Source of the DNA: Pipra filicauda
Lineage: Eukaryota > Chordata > Aves > Passeriformes > Pipridae
DNA: 64,000 nucleotides
Assembly: GCF_003945595.2 (NCBI RefSeq)
Contig: NW_024104361.1
Location: 682,001 to 746,000, forward strand
Direction of reading: 5' to 3'
Part shown: positions 11,881-24,100 of the stretch, piece by piece
How the letters are laid out: each line of letters starts with the position of its first letter
Numbering within the stretch: the first letter of the stretch is position 1
Notes under the pieces: generated by a model
Database searches by the model: none
Seen by the model: only the letters and a program-made list of their open reading frames with translations
Told to the model about the DNA's origin: nothing
Position numbers and translations under genes: made by a program

Positions 11881-12230
11881 GCCTGAGGTTTAGGTCAGGA
11901 GAGGCTGTTCAGATCCGTGAGGTTGACCCCCTGCCTGGTGTATTTGCTGCACAAGCTGGGAGCTGCACTTGAAATGTCCCTGATCCGCTCCTTCCATTTG
12001 CAGTCACCGCACGGGGCAAGACAGGGGGTTGATTGCATCTGCTCAGAGCAAATGTAGGACTCCAGCGTTGCAGAAACGCTCCTTGGAAAACCAAAGGATA
12101 GGGAAAATAGAAGTACAACATCACAGCAAATTAGCCCCATCATCCTCAAGGGCTGATACACCAGTGCATTCACAGACGTACCACATCTTCGGGAGGTGAG
12201 GGTTAGTCCTGAGCCAGGTATCTTAAAACC
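11881..12230. other. Unique non-coding sequence, nothing recognised
   Basis: Mixed sequence between the GC-rich block and a CR1. I found no feature to support. Confidence 0.45.
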
Positions 12231-12375
12231 AAAGAATGGTTTGGGTTGGAAGGGACCTTAAAGACCATCTTGTGCCAGCCCCCTGCCATGGGCAAGGACA
12301 CCTTCCACTAGACCAGGTTGCTCCAAGCCCTGTCCAACCCCCCCAGGGATGGGGCAGCCACAGCTTCTACAACTT
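12231..12375 (-). mobile_element. CR1 LINE 3' fragment
   Basis: Plus-strand words 'aatggtttgggttggaaggg', 'ccctgccatgggcaaggac', 'ccactagaccaggttgctc' and 'gggatggggcagccac' identify an antisense CR1 end. A small internal deletion is visible: 'cctggccttggacacttcc' is reduced to a C run before 'agggatgggg'. Confidence 0.92.
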
Positions 12376-13033
12376 CAGGTGAAGAGAGGGAAGGGAGTTG
12401 CAGGGGCATTAGTTGTTTCCCTTACCTAGAACAGAGGCTCTAATGGCAAAAATCATGGCAGCAGCCAGATGCTTTTAGTCCAGAAAAAAGACAAGTCAAA
12501 AAAATTTTTAACTTCATCCTGTGGAAAAAAAAAGTTGTCCAAGTTCTCCCTTCTCCATCCCACTGAGACTTAGGGTGTCCTTTATGGAGACACTGAGGAC
12601 TGTGAGGGTAACTATGTATCTAGGAAAAACACATGGCAACTCTTGGACACCTGATTGTTCCCTATGGCAGTAATATTTTACTTCTTTCTAAGGGGTGCCT
12701 TGCAAATTACACGGTCCAAGTCCATTCAAACATGGGGAGAAAGCAGACAAGAGCTCAGCTGCATCCACGGAGCCACGAGGAACTGATACCTATCTGTTCT
12801 CAGTGGAGAGGGTGACACTGAACACCACCAGTGCTGTGAAGCTATCACAGAAATACAGCACTAGGGCAGCGGTATGAGCTTGTCTGATCCCTCTGTGGAG
12901 TTATCCTGTGTACTGGGGTACATCTGCAACTCATCTGCATGTGGTAAAGAAGGCGTCTCCCTCTCAAAGCTGCTCCGAAGTGAGCACAGCAGGGTAAGTT
13001 CAAGATCAGGAGTTGGTTTGAAACATTTTTCAG
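12376..13033. other. Unique non-coding sequence
   Basis: No transposon or gene is recognised. A GTAAGT donor-like word follows CAGG near 12994, without a clear exon upstream. Confidence 0.4.
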
Positions 13034-13107
13034 CTCCAACCCTGGCAGGGAGCAGCTCTTCAATCTCTGGTGATTTGCCAAAAGGCTTCTTTCTCCCTGC
13101 TAATAAG
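13034..13107 (+). other. Possible 74-nt exon (splice signals only)
   Basis: A 'gaaacatttttcag' acceptor-like sequence precedes position 13034, and AATAAG|GTGAGT, a near-consensus donor, follows 13107. One frame is open across the segment, but the translation matches nothing I know. Spurious pairs of this quality are frequent in bird DNA. Confidence 0.12.
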
Positions 13108-14339
13108 GTGAGTACATAAACAAGCAGTGTAAGGGCTTGATGGTGCAGGGACACCTCTTACAGTGGAAGGATTTCTTCTTCTAGACAGCATGGGCAGCCA
13201 AGGAGACAGGATATGTCTTGTCCTGCTGCTCCTTGGCTACTACATGAGACATCACCACACTGGCAAAAGTAGCATTCCCTACAGACCTCATCAAAAGCAG
13301 TGTGTGTTTAAAGGTGAAAACATTCTGGTAATAAAGAGGCAGAACTTGCAGCCCTGAGCAGCCCATTGGAATAAATGGGTGTTATTTGGGAGCTGCCCAA
13401 GAATAGACTTCAGGAAAGTAAGAAGACAGTTCTGTTTGTCAAAATAGGGCTCTATTCACAATGCAGCCTAAAGGATGCCCACGTCCTTCAACCAGCCCCA
13501 AACAAAACAAGGCATTTTTTTCCACTGACTTTTGCAGGGGTTGGATCAGACACAAAAAGGGAGTGAGGCGTCAATACCTACTCTCTAGATCCCAGAACGT
13601 CATTACCAGAGCACTGTAACAGGTCTCCTGGTTCCCTGGGCCAACTGAAAAATCACACCCCCAAACCAACCCTTCAAGATGAATGAAAACACTTCATTTT
13701 ACCCAAAAAGCAGAGTTCTGTTCCTGATTTCAGTTGATTTATGTGTTTGGGGGGGTTTTTTGAACAATATTTTTTTTTAAACTGAAGAAATGAAAACACA
13801 AGTTATTTTTTTCGCCGGTGCCCTATTACGAAACACGGATCCAAAGCTTGGGCAAAAAAACCCCACCGCTCAACCTGCTGTTTTGACCATCCTCTGTGCT
13901 AAAGCTCCATGGCCCCATGGCCGTGGAGCCCCAAACCCACCTCAGGAGCCTGCAGAAGGAACGAAAGAGGAAGCAGGGCTGGCTTTGAGTGCCAGGATGT
14001 GGCTTCCACCATCCCTGGTCCACAGACAGTGGAACTGTTGGTGAGTCAGCACTGAGATGCTGCTGCTTTCCAGCAAAGCATTTGAAGGCAACTTGGGAAG
14101 TGTCCAGGAGCTGGTTTGCAGGTATGGCTCAGGCATTTACATGGGAAGGGGTGAAGTGATTATTCCCATTTCAGCTGTGCCAATCTCCTCCATGCCCTGG
14201 CAGCAGCAACAGTCACCTGCTTTACTACACTTTTGGCAGGAATAATTTCCCCCCTGTAACACACTGGTTTTATGAACTGCAACAGGTGTTTCAGAGCACA
14301 CATTACCCTGCTCTGTCACTGCCAGAATGAAGTGAGGAA
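13108..14339. other. Unique non-coding sequence
   Basis: No gene is recognised. 13735-13860 is T-rich ('gggggggttttttgaac', 'aatatttttttttaaac') and then holds a CpG-bearing stretch ('ttttttcgccggtgccc'), a minor regulatory possibility. Confidence 0.4.
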
Positions 14340-14560
14340 TACAGGATTGTTTAGGTTGGGAAAGCCCTGTAAGATCATTGATTCCAACCACTCTTCCAGC
14401 ACCGCTAAGGCCACCACTAACCCATGTCCCCAAGTGCCACATCTACATGTCTTTTAAATCCCTCCAGGGATAGGGACTCCACCCCTGCCCTGGGCAGCTG
14501 TGCCAGGGCTGGACAGCCCTTTCCATGGAGAAATTTTTCCCAGCATCCAAACTAAACCTC
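14340..14560 (-). mobile_element. CR1 LINE 3' fragment, divergent subfamily
   Basis: Plus-strand words 'gattgtttaggttgggaaag', 'agatcattgattccaacc', 'tccccaagtgccacatctac', 'aaatccctccagggatagg', 'tgccagggctggacagccc' and 'catccaaactaaacctc' are those of a CR1 subfamily different from most copies here. The orientation is minus and the copy is 5'-truncated. Confidence 0.9.
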
Positions 14561-14734
14561 TCATTGTAGCCCTCCATGATGGCATGGTATGAACTCTGCC
14601 CGGCCAATCAGCACAGCCAAAGCTGGAGCCCAGCCAGGACAAGGGGCTAATACCTTCTCTTCCCACTCCAGGCAGACATCCCAGGAGATCATTAGAGGCT
14701 GCACGTGACTGGCAGCAATAATTAAGCATGAAAA

Positions 14735-14960
14735 GTTGTTATTTCTCAAAGCCAATTCATGTTATGCCTCCATCATGGATCTGACAGCAGTCAGTAACAG
14801 CGCTGGCAATTAAAGTTAGGCAAGATCTGATTAACAAGATAATGTTCACTGATCATCACATATCTGTGTTGAGTCCTACCAGAGGGCTTTTTTCCTTAGC
14901 TGGTATTTTTCAAGAACCAGGAGGAACAGTCAGACCATCAGCTCAAGATATATTAAGTAT
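14735..14960. promoter_or_regulatory. Candidate conserved non-coding element
   Basis: AT-rich, repeat-free block with 'ggcaattaaagttaggc', 'tctgattaacaagataatg' and 'cactgatcatcacatatctg'. Homeodomain, GATA-like and palindromic TGATCA words cluster here. Conservation is unverified. Confidence 0.3.
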
Positions 14961-15094
14961 CTGAACTGGGCTCCAGCTACTCAGCTCCTCAGAGCCCTTC
15001 AGAGGGGACAGGGATTTGTGGAATGCAGGAGTCACCAAAGCCTCATATTCTCTCGAGCCAGCAGTGCCAGGGACTTCAGGAGCTATCCCCACAA

Positions 15095-15260
15095 GTCTCA
15101 CCATGGCCCAATTCACTAATTGTCCACGGATCTCAATATTTAAATATAATAAGAGGATTGCAGAGGGGAGATTTGTCCTGACTGGGAGATTAGTTTTAGA
15201 TCAAACTTGGCTAATATTGTAAATGCTGCTGGCTAGGATGTGACCACTTCAATTAGCTCA
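15095..15260. promoter_or_regulatory. Candidate conserved non-coding element
   Basis: AT-rich patch with 'cactaattgtcc', 'aatatttaaatataataag', 'gctaatattgtaaatgc' and 'caattagctcatg'. No transposon words are present. The gap between this and the previous candidate (14961-15094) holds nothing I recognise. Confidence 0.28.
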
Positions 15261-16534
15261 TGAGTGCTTTTCTGCATCTCTGCTCCCATGCCAGGTGTAG
15301 CTGGCAAAGAGGAGCTGGAGATGCTGAAACTCCGAAGGGAACAGCAGCACAAGCAGCCCTTGCTCCCTGAGAGGTGTTTTAGCACGGAGCCAGCAGCCCT
15401 CAGTTGAGCATTTCTGTCTGGTGCCTGCACATTTCCCAGACACGGTGTTCCCACACCTCCTCCCTGAACTCCAGTGCCCTGCTCCTCCTTGCTCCCTGAG
15501 CTGGGAGCATCTCCAGGGAGCTGCTGCATGTGGTGCTGCCAGCTGTGCCACGAGGGCACTGGGACAGGAGAGAAGGGATTGCACAGGTCAGAGCAGAAAG
15601 CCACTGCCAGCACTCTCTGCAGCCTGTCCAGCGTCCTCCATCAGCCTGGGCCAGGCTATTCAGAGAGCAATGTGTGCCTCACCACCACAAATACCATATT
15701 TTTCTCCAGAAATTAAAAATAAATAAATGTCAGTAGGGCAATGGGGAAGCAGAAAGACACAGGAATAAGCCATTTGCATCAGAATGCTCTTGGAGAGAAG
15801 AAACCAGAGTCAGAATTACTCCGTGCATTAACTGTTAGCTCAAGGTTGCTTTGATGCCTGGAGTGCTGAGAGTTACAGGACTCTCATCCAGGCAGCTCTG
15901 ATATTCCATCAAGCCTTCAATCACCTGCCTGTGTCTCCTTGCAGGGAAATGGGCAGCAGCCATTTGCTTGCATTTTGAGGAAGCAGTACAAGGGGCACCC
16001 ACAGGCCCAGCTTCCAGCTAGGAATTGTATCCTAGTTTATGCAGCCTTCTCCCTTCAACACCTTGTCACGGGGTGCAGGCCAAAGCAGTTTCTCCGCCAC
16101 TTTATAGCCCAGTTCCTGCTCATGCAATAATTCCACCACCTGCCTCCTCTAGATGCCCAGAACCTCAGGATCAAACACCTCTTTAGCCTTGGAGGGGTTC
16201 CCTACTGCAGGCTCCCTGGTTCGGGCAAATCCAAAGACTTTCCCTGGAATGATGGCAGGGTTTCCAAGGTGAGATGATGGGCTGGGTTTGTGCTGGGACA
16301 TAAAAGCCTTTTTTAGCCTGGACAACTCTGAGGATCCTCATTCTCAGCATGTGTCCAACCTGCTCCTCCATTCAGCCAGGAAAATGGTCCCACGGTAAAG
16401 TGGGAGGCTCCTGGGCCACCAGTGAAAGCCCAAAACCTTTATTTCCAAGCCTGAGGGACTTAAGAGGGATGAAGTTAGGACAGGGCCCGGCTTTTTGTTC
16501 AACATGTGCTGACTATGCCCTGAATATGGGACTT
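15261..16534. other. Unique non-coding sequence with an octamer site
   Basis: Mostly GC-moderate sequence without recognisable exons; short frames lie on both strands. A consensus POU octamer ATTTGCAT lies at 15772-15779. Poly-C and poly-A runs are absent. Confidence 0.45.
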
Positions 16535-16890
16535 CTAGGCTGATTTGGCATATTATAATAGTGCCTTTGTGCCATTTGAAACCAAATCAAAGAAAACGTT
16601 CATAAATAGCCCATGTTAAAGATGGATCCATTTATTTTTTCCCATCCAATTTCCATTCCTTCCCCTTGCCGCATTTGCTAATTATCCACTATGCATTTGC
16701 TTAAAGAAAGCATTTTTCTAGCCTTCACAATCCGTCTTCCCATCCTAATGGATCTTGTGGTAAAGTCATTACGGAGACTTTATGAAATCACAGTTATTTC
16801 CATGACAACAGTGATGTAATAAAGGTGGGATTATGACATTACTGCAAGATCGAGCTGAAGGACGGGATAGATTTGTTTACCCCAGACAGG
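16535..16890. promoter_or_regulatory. Strong candidate conserved non-coding element
   Basis: About 350 bases of AT-rich, transposon-free sequence with many word types seen in developmental enhancers: 'catttgctaattatcc', 'tatgcatttgc', 'gtaaagtcattacgg', TGATGTAAT (16812-16820) and ATGACATTAC shortly after it. The related GTCATTAC / TGATGTAAT / GACATTAC words suggest a bZIP- or homeodomain-binding cluster. Confidence 0.38.
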
Positions 16891-16983
16891 GCAAGGAAGA
16901 GACTTCATTCATCCAGTGTTTCTAGAAGTGCCTTAAGGTCTGCTAATGGAAGGGACATTTTACATCTGAGCTTTTCCTTCCTC

Positions 16984-16999
16984 TTTTTTTTTTTTTTTT
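16984..16999. repeat. Poly-T tract (16 T)
   Basis: Uninterrupted homopolymer followed by 'cccag'. It could be taken for a polypyrimidine tract of a splice acceptor, but no exon with a donor follows. Confidence 0.85.
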
Positions 17000-17224
17000 C
17001 CCAGTTATGTATTAGGGCTCTTTTCCAAGTGCACATAGTTTAATAAGTTTCAGAGGAGGCTCTCATGCTGAGGATACATTTGCCCATGTCTGTGAAAGGA
17101 AAGATCATCCCTGCAAGTCTCATGGCTCTTGCCTTTCCTGTAAGACATCAATGCCCACCGGGGAAGGGTTTTCCACCAGTTTAAAGGACCAGCAGGATGG
17201 ACTTTCCCCTTTCAAGGATGGCTG

Positions 17225-17490
17225 ATCTAAGCTGCTTTCTCTTCAAACATTTTAATCAAGAAATCACCTGCCAATGAATCACAGCATGAATTGGCTCCCC
17301 CTGAAATTAAGTTTGAAAATGGCATTAAACCCTTTTTCTCTTTTTAATGGAAACATAACCAGCCTGTGTCTGGCCAGCAAATTCCAAGCCAAAATCCATT
17401 TGTTTCTCAAACCCAAGCACACCAGTAAAGTCATTCTAGAAGTGATTTTTAGCTCGCTCGCTCTCAAGCAATCACAGAATAAACTTAGGT
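17225..17490. promoter_or_regulatory. Candidate conserved non-coding element
   Basis: AT-rich block with 'cattttaatcaagaaatcac', 'ctgaaattaagtttg', 'ctttttaatggaaac' and a short CpG-bearing word 'gctcgctcgctc' at the right end. Overlapping short frames on the two strands look non-coding. Confidence 0.28.
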
Positions 17491-18239
17491 GAAAATGACA
17501 CAGCAATTCCTAAAGGATCAGAGCATGGAACACCACGAGACAGCTCTGAAGATAGCTGGGGTTTCTGGTTTGTTTTTCGCAAGAAGAAAAGATGAATATT
17601 TCATACGGTACATGGTTCAAAAGTTGATTAATGTTTCAGTGTGTGGAAAACCAAACTCAGGAGACAAGTTTCCTCATGTAAAATTCTTTAAGCTGACAGC
17701 AGGACTTGTATGGCCAACTTCTCTGAAGGTGGATTTCGCTTAACCCCCTTCAGAACTGCTCCTGCCAGGGGCTCGGTGCTTTGGGAGGGGAACTAGCTCA
17801 ATGCTTGGCCCACAAGAGTGGGGCAGTCCTGCTCTCCAGGAGGGCTGTGCGATGAGGGAGAACTTGCCCATGACAGCTGCTCAGATGGGCTTTGGTGTCT
17901 GAATCTCCCCAGCTCCCTCCCCTCTGCAGCATATCACTGCAGCCAGGCGTAGAATTGCCTGTGGTCTGATGATCCCCAACAGTTCTCCTGCCTTAGTCCA
18001 CCTGCTTGGCCAATGGGACGATATTACCAGGTTTTCTCCTGCTGTTGGTCAGTCCAGTGGACCTTCTCTGCTTCCTTACAAGCTGTTGAGGAGCTGTGAC
18101 CCCAGTACCTTTGCTCTATGGTAAATATGCAGAGGAGTGCCCCAAAGTCCCCTACTCTGAAAGCTCATTTGCTTCAAGTCCAGCCTGAGTGATCTTAGCA
18201 GCTGTTTCAGCTCATCCTGCCCCAATTCCCACTCCTCTA
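17491..18239. other. Unique non-coding sequence, nothing recognised
   Basis: Ordinary mixed sequence; no transposon, exon or strong motif cluster is supported. Confidence 0.45.
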
Positions 18240-18615
18240 AGCCTTACCAATATCTCTTCATTGACAGAAGGGAAGCACCGTAAGGCCACACAGACGTGTT
18301 AATGAAATGTGAATTATTAACTGCAGCGTGCTAACGGAGATATAAGGGGGGGGGAATGTCATTTTGCCATTAATATGTAAAATGGGCAATGCTCCCTCCT
18401 TTGGCTGGAGGGGAAGAGCAGACTGGAGCCTGCGTCCCATTCCGGGGGCCGGGATGGGTAATGAGATAACACGATTGTCTCTCGCCCTTTTTCTTTCTTT
18501 CTTTCGTGATAAAAGGACAGAGGGAAAAGCAGACAATTAAAAGGAGGATTCCAATCGGCCCCGGAGAGATTCAATGAATAATAATGGACCTCCAGCTGCT
18601 AATGTGCTTAAGGAC
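18240..18615. promoter_or_regulatory. Strong candidate conserved non-coding element
   Basis: AT-rich stretches ('gtgttaatgaaatgtgaatt', 'gccattaatatgtaaaatgg', 'gggtaatgagataacacg', 'gacaattaaaaggagg', 'gaataataatgg') alternate with CpG-bearing GC-rich pieces ('cattccgggggccggg', 'aatcggccccgg'). It also holds a run of 9 G at 18346-18354 and a CTTT microsatellite at 18488-18505. Such mixed blocks are typical of developmental enhancers, though unproven here. Confidence 0.38.
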
Positions 18616-20109
18616 TTCCAAGTCTCAAGTGTCTAACCAGCTTAAGGGTCCATACCACAGACTTCATTTCTATCCGTAAATGGGAAAGGCAGGAGGAGGT
18701 GGGGGGAGAATCCTGCCCCTGATTACAGATGGGATCGTTGTTCCAGTTGCTTGCTGGGCCCTCCATGAGGATGATGTGACAGCAGCAAAAGAGTAAAGTC
18801 AACTTAACAGCGCCTTCAAAGCCAACACCAGGTACGGGGTGAGGAAGTTCCTTGCTTAACAACCTCTGTATGTCACCTACAGCTGATAACACTCATAGCC
18901 ACCCCGAAACAGAAGAGGGTACATTATGCTACTGGAATAAAACCAGCACTTGGTCTTTGCAGTTGTGCTTTCCCACATTACAAACTTCCATTAAAAACAA
19001 AACAGTAAACATGTAACTCACTCTTCCTCTGTGCAACTCCTGGTAAGGGGAAGGTCTCTACCACGGTGTGATCAGCCCTGCCTGCTCGTCTCCCACACCT
19101 TCCCTGCAGAAGGAGCAGGAGCTGTACAACATGGAAGACAGCCAAAGCCACATAAAAACATCCACCTGAAGATATCAGCTCTTTTTTTGGCACTTCCCCT
19201 GTCTTTATCTCTCTCCCATTGACGCCTCTCATTCTCTCTTTCACAATCCATTAACTTTCCCCCTGCAGTCTCCCTGCTTGGGCCCCCCTAAACAAGACAG
19301 CCTCCTCTCCTTGATCCTCTCAGGTTTCTACCATGCTCATAAATTTCCATGGAGGATCAAGGAAAACACTTGCAAAGGGCAAAAAGCGAAGGAGAATGCA
19401 GAAAGCACTGGCCCAGCCTTGAGTTCTCCATGAAGTTGTGTTCCCCCCCTCTCCATCTGAAGGTTACAGGGTAACTATCAGAGATTCAGAGAATGAAAAC
19501 TTCAGAGGCTGGCAACAAGATGATCAAAGGAATGAGGAACATTAGCTGGGTAATGGCTTCTCAGCCTTGGAAACGGATACAACAGAGATCCGAGAATCAC
19601 AAGAAAAGCTGTTTCCATCTCTCCTGGAGCAAGGACTAGGGCCATCAGAGGAAACTCACCGGCTCAGAACAAACGAAATGAGCTATTTTTATACCCGGCG
19701 TGTGTCTGTGCCATGGGACTCTTCAACAGAGGATCTGTGCCTTCCCAAAGCTTGTAAGAGTTCATAAAAAAATCTGGATTTTTCTTGCTGAGAGCGTGTG
19801 TGCAGAGGCTGCTATGTACAAACACAGCGCTTCTGGGTGAGGAGGTCCCTGATCCACAAATCACGGGAAGCTGGGGAAGTATTTAGAAGCAACACCACTA
19901 CTGCACTTACACAGGTTTCCAGGAACACTCTATTGCCTGAATCAGAGACAGGATCTTGTGTTTGGGGGACACCTGGTGTGACATCCTGACACCGGCTGCC
20001 TTCACACCTCACCAGTTCCAGGACACATCTTGAGAGACAACACATCCCCTCTCCTCCAGCTTTGGGGAAAACCTGCAGGATCTGTATAGGCAACGAGACG
20101 TCACATGAA
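18616..20109. other. Unique non-coding sequence, nothing recognised
   Basis: I find no transposon words, RNA gene or exon-like segment. Short frames occur on both strands without recognisable content. Confidence 0.45.
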
Positions 20110-20530
20110 GCAGGAGGATGGGTTGGAGTTTAACGGGAATAGCTGGCAGCAGCGGGGACGGAGGAGGGAACGGTTGCGTAACCGGCACTGGAGACTCGCC
20201 GGTCCCTGGCACGGGAGGCAGGTACATCCCTCAACACAAAGCAGTTGAAAGGGAAAAGTTGTGTAAGGTCGGCCACGTGTCAGCCCAACACGGCTGAATC
20301 ATGCAAGTTTAAAGCCTTCAAAGCAGGATAAGATCTCGGTGCAGCCACGTGCGCACTCATCCCTTCAACCTGAGGTTGGGAAAACGACGGGAAAGCACAA
20401 ATGAAAGCAGAGCAGAGCAATTAGCTAATTAGGGGAGCTGACTAATCAGCTAATTTACAAAGGTTTTTCATTATTATTCACGGAGAAGGAATTCTGGAGA
20501 GCTTTGGCGCGGAGCGAGGTGTAGCCCACC
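20110..20530. promoter_or_regulatory. Candidate enhancer with C/EBP site and E-boxes
   Basis: The left part has GTTGCGTAAC at 20173-20182, an exact match to the C/EBP consensus RTTGCGYAAY. It is flanked by the inverted bases CGGTT/AACCG. Two CACGTG E-boxes follow ('ggccacgtgtc' near 20274, 'agccacgtgcg' near 20345). The right part carries AGCTAATT twice (20423-20430 and 20448-20455) in an AT-rich patch. CpG is locally enriched. Confidence 0.35.
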
Positions 20531-22899
20531 GGGCAGGGGGAATGGGAGCTTTGCCGAAAGCTGAGTGTGTTCAAAATCCACAGGAGTGGGTTAAAACCTC
20601 CACATCTCCTCAGCTTGACTGGTTTTGTGCTGCTGAAGGACTGAACCAGCCCTGCTCATGCTCCTTCAGCAAAGGAGCTGATCTGACTGCTCTCCTTCCA
20701 GGGAAGAGGCAGGAGAGTGGAAGGTCTCCTCTGTTTTGAGCTGGCAAAGGGAGATTTATTTGCCTAAGACTCAACAGCTCTATTTAACCTCCTCCTAAAC
20801 ACTACCCAGGCAGCTCGGACAACTCAAGTGGTGAAACAATATTGTCTAATGAATGCCCAGGGTGGAACAGTACTGCTGCTTCCCTCTTCTTTGAGAGAGC
20901 ACTTGGCCCAGTGAGACAAATGTCAATAAAAAGATATTTAAGTTGAGAAGGGAGGGGAAGAGGCGAGAACACAGCTGCCCAACCCACAGCTTCGACCCAT
21001 CTCTCCTTCCTTTCTCCGTTCCCTTCCCCTCCAATGTCCTTGTGCATCTCCAGCAGCAATATCACACTGCTGCTATTACAGCCAGGATGGATATTTGAAC
21101 AGCCTTAGATCAATATTTGTGCAAAGGGAAAGCTCGTGCATCACAGGGCTACAAATTAACCTCTTGTCCCATATTCACACTGGCACACAGGGCCTCCAGA
21201 AGCAGAGTATTCCCCTGGGGAAAAGTGGGACATACATTTCATAACACAGGAAAAGAAGAGAGAGGAATAATGGATCCAACCCCAGCTCATGTGCCTTTTT
21301 TACATTTCTCCCTCAGGTTTGGGGTAGGGGGAATAGCTTTTCTTAATTAGCATCCTAACCTTTTCTAAACAGGTTCAAGGGTGTCTTGGCAAGCTTGGGA
21401 AGTGGTGTGAAAGCAGCACTGAATAACAGCAGCAGAATTAGTCAGGTGAGGTGTTAAAGGATCTTGCTTTTTTTTCATGGGGACATGATTAGGGTACCAG
21501 TAATGAGGAATATGAAGAACACCCAAGGTTGCAGATTTTTTCCCTTATTAAAGAGCAGCATTACCTCAGAGCTGCGTGCTTGGGGGTGGAAAACATTTCC
21601 TGCAGCAGAAAATCACTGATCCATAAGTCCTGCCCGAGCTGCTATGGTTGTCACCAGCTGAACTTCAGTTTGGCCCGTTGGCAGATGTCAGACATGTCCA
21701 TATTGCCTATGAGACTCATGACCAAGCCAGTCCTTGCTCCTCAAAGCTGGGCTTCCTTACCTGGCCAGTCCCCTGGGTCACTCTGGCCAGACAAGGAGGC
21801 AGCACATGGGCAGCGTGGGCATTTGGGGAGTTCAGGGGTCGAATGCAGCATCTCGCTGCAGTTCATGGAAATGGATCTTCTGGGACAGTACCAGGCTGGA
21901 GGGAGACACCTCTGCATACCTACAGCAGCATGTGCTCCCAGTGAGAGAAATCCAAAGATGGATTAACAAGGCAGCTTAGGGAGACGATTGCTTCCACCTC
22001 ATGCATCCCTCACCACTCCCCATTTTCTTCCTGCTTAATTCACCCCAGGCCAAACTGAGAGCCAGCTCACTACCTTTTCCTTCCCCACCTGCACATCTGC
22101 TGAAACCAACAAAACAGCTTTGCCTTGGACTAGTTAGCCCATGCTCCACGTGATCCCGGGTGGGTCCATGAGCAGCATGGCCCCCAGGGCCTAAAGGATA
22201 TTTGCAAACCTAATCCAATCTTGTCTCCCTTTCCGAATCTTCCCATCCTACAGCAATGATGGATCAGCCACTGTTCCACTGCTTCACAGCTTTCAGAAGA
22301 CTGTGTTGGTTTCCCATGTTGTATTTTCCTCCCAGCCTTGCTCTGACAACTTTCTAAAAGGAGCTGGAAGTTTCCCTCACAGGTCCTGCTGAGCTGGTGC
22401 CACTTCCCACGCCGGCACCCAACTTTTGCCTCAGTTGGACACAGCCAACGTCTGGATCTGTGCAATTACCCTTCCTTTCTCCAGCCTTGCAGCTGGGACA
22501 GCACGGGCAGGCCTGTATTGTGGCTGCTCACCACATGGAAACGAAGGAATTGCCAAATTCATCCCAGGAGAAAAAATGAGCAAAGATACTTACACAAATA
22601 GTAAGGCTTTTGGCTCCTTTAGTCTATAAGGCCAGACACTTGATGACGCTTGCCCCCGCTTTTTCCTCCCATTATTTGCCATATTTAGCCTCCTTTCATT
22701 CTGCCTTGCCATCACACTGAGCAAAGAGGGAATGGCACTTGCCCAGTGAGGGAATGGATGAGACGAATTTGCTCACTGAATAATGAAATGTGTTTTTTCC
22801 TCCTGCTCAGCCTCTGTCTGGGTCTTGTTTCTGGTTTGCAGCAGAGATACTCTCCTTTCTCCACCTCTCCTCCAAATCCAAAGAAATGATTTTGTTTAG
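20531..22899. other. Unique non-coding sequence
   Basis: Over 2.3 kb without a recognised transposon or exon. The overlapping 145- and 98-codon forward frames at 21529-21966 resemble no known domain. Confidence 0.45.
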
Positions 22900-23140
22900 G
22901 TGGGAAATACAATTTAAGAAAAAACAATATTATTTTTGACTGTCCGAGGAATTTGTAGAAAGAAAGGTGCCAATTAATCTACATTAAAGTGAAATTAGCC
23001 CAATATTAAAACAATAGGAGGATGACAAGGGAGAGATCAGCCTCTAATGTCCTCATTAGCCAGTGGTGCTCCTTGTGAGCCTTCCATCACGGGAAGGAGC
23101 TGTCTGGTTGCACCTCATTAGCACTGGGGTTAATCACAGA
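22900..23140. promoter_or_regulatory. Candidate conserved non-coding element
   Basis: AT-rich block with 'gccaattaatctacattaaag', a SOX-type AACAATAGG at 23010-23018, 'cctcattagccagtgg', 'cctcattagcactgg' (a CCTCATTAGC word occurs twice, about 64 bases apart) and 'gggttaatcac'. The repeated word suggests two copies of one homeodomain site. Confidence 0.36.
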
Positions 23141-24022
23141 TAAGGAGTCAGGGAGATGGGCTGTCCCCCATCCTTGCTGCTGTTCTCCCTGCTTCACCCA
23201 TGGCTCCTGGATGGAAGTTGATGTTCCCTCTGACTCCTGTCACTCCTCTGTTTGTAATGGCAAGACAGGCAGAACAGGACCCATTTTTTAAAACAGTAGG
23301 TGTCTTCCCCAGATCCCAGAGTAATTTGGGTACAGCGGGACCACTGCACTGCTGGCACATGTAGATGGAGCTACACTGACAAAATCTTCCCCCAGTCCCT
23401 CCCAAACTCCTCCTGCTTCCCTACCACTCTTTGTGTCCTCCTTTTCTCCTTGGTTGCCCTCTCTCCATCCTACATTGCTTTTTCACCCCTCTGCTTGCTG
23501 GCAGCTGCTCAGCTCCCTGAGCCACCCTTCTGACTTTCTCCTCTCCTTCTGCCAGCCCCAGATACTTATTTTATTGTTAAGCTTTGGGGTTTTTTAAATT
23601 TTTTCGACCCCACTGATGTCAGGTCAGATTGTCTGTCAGCACAACATCAGGTTGCCAGCAGACGAAGGACAACTCACAGGGAAGACAAGAAGGAGAAAAT
23701 CACCTACATCATAAAAAAAAAAAAATCTAAAAATCCCCCAAAAGGGTTGAGACTCTTTCCTGGAGAGGATGCAGAATTGCTCAAGGGTTTTCCTCCAAAA
23801 ATGCCGCTGGCCTGGGAGGCAGTAGGATCCAGACACATGGAAATAGAGATAGGAACAACTTCAGTGGGAGTGAGGCATTATCTATGGAGGGGCAGGGTAC
23901 ATCTGCCTGAAGACATGAATTATGCACAAAACCAGGCACAGGGACATCTCAGAGTTCAAGAGGGAAACAGCTTTGATTTGTGCTTTTGAAAGGGCCCTCC
24001 AGCATCAGCTGGAAGGGGAATA
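23141..24022. other. Unique non-coding sequence
   Basis: No gene is recognised. 23565-23610 is T-rich and a run of 13 A lies at about 23713-23725. Confidence 0.45.
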
Positions 24023-24100
24023 CAGAGTTGTAGAATATCCTGAGTTGGACGGGATCCACAAGGATTGACGAGTCCAACTCCTGGCCCTGCACAGAACATG
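24023..24100 (-). mobile_element. Short CR1 LINE 3' fragment, passerine-type
   Basis: Plus-strand words 'tagaatatcctgagttgg', 'gggatccacaaggatt' and 'gagtccaactcctggccctg' match the antisense 3' end of a CR1 subfamily that I recall as abundant in songbirds. Only about 80 bases remain. Confidence 0.8.

Noticed and set aside
18341..18354. 'gatataaggggggggg' as a TATA-box promoter
   Set aside because: No initiator, downstream exon or CpG-island context; it fits better as part of an enhancer-like block.
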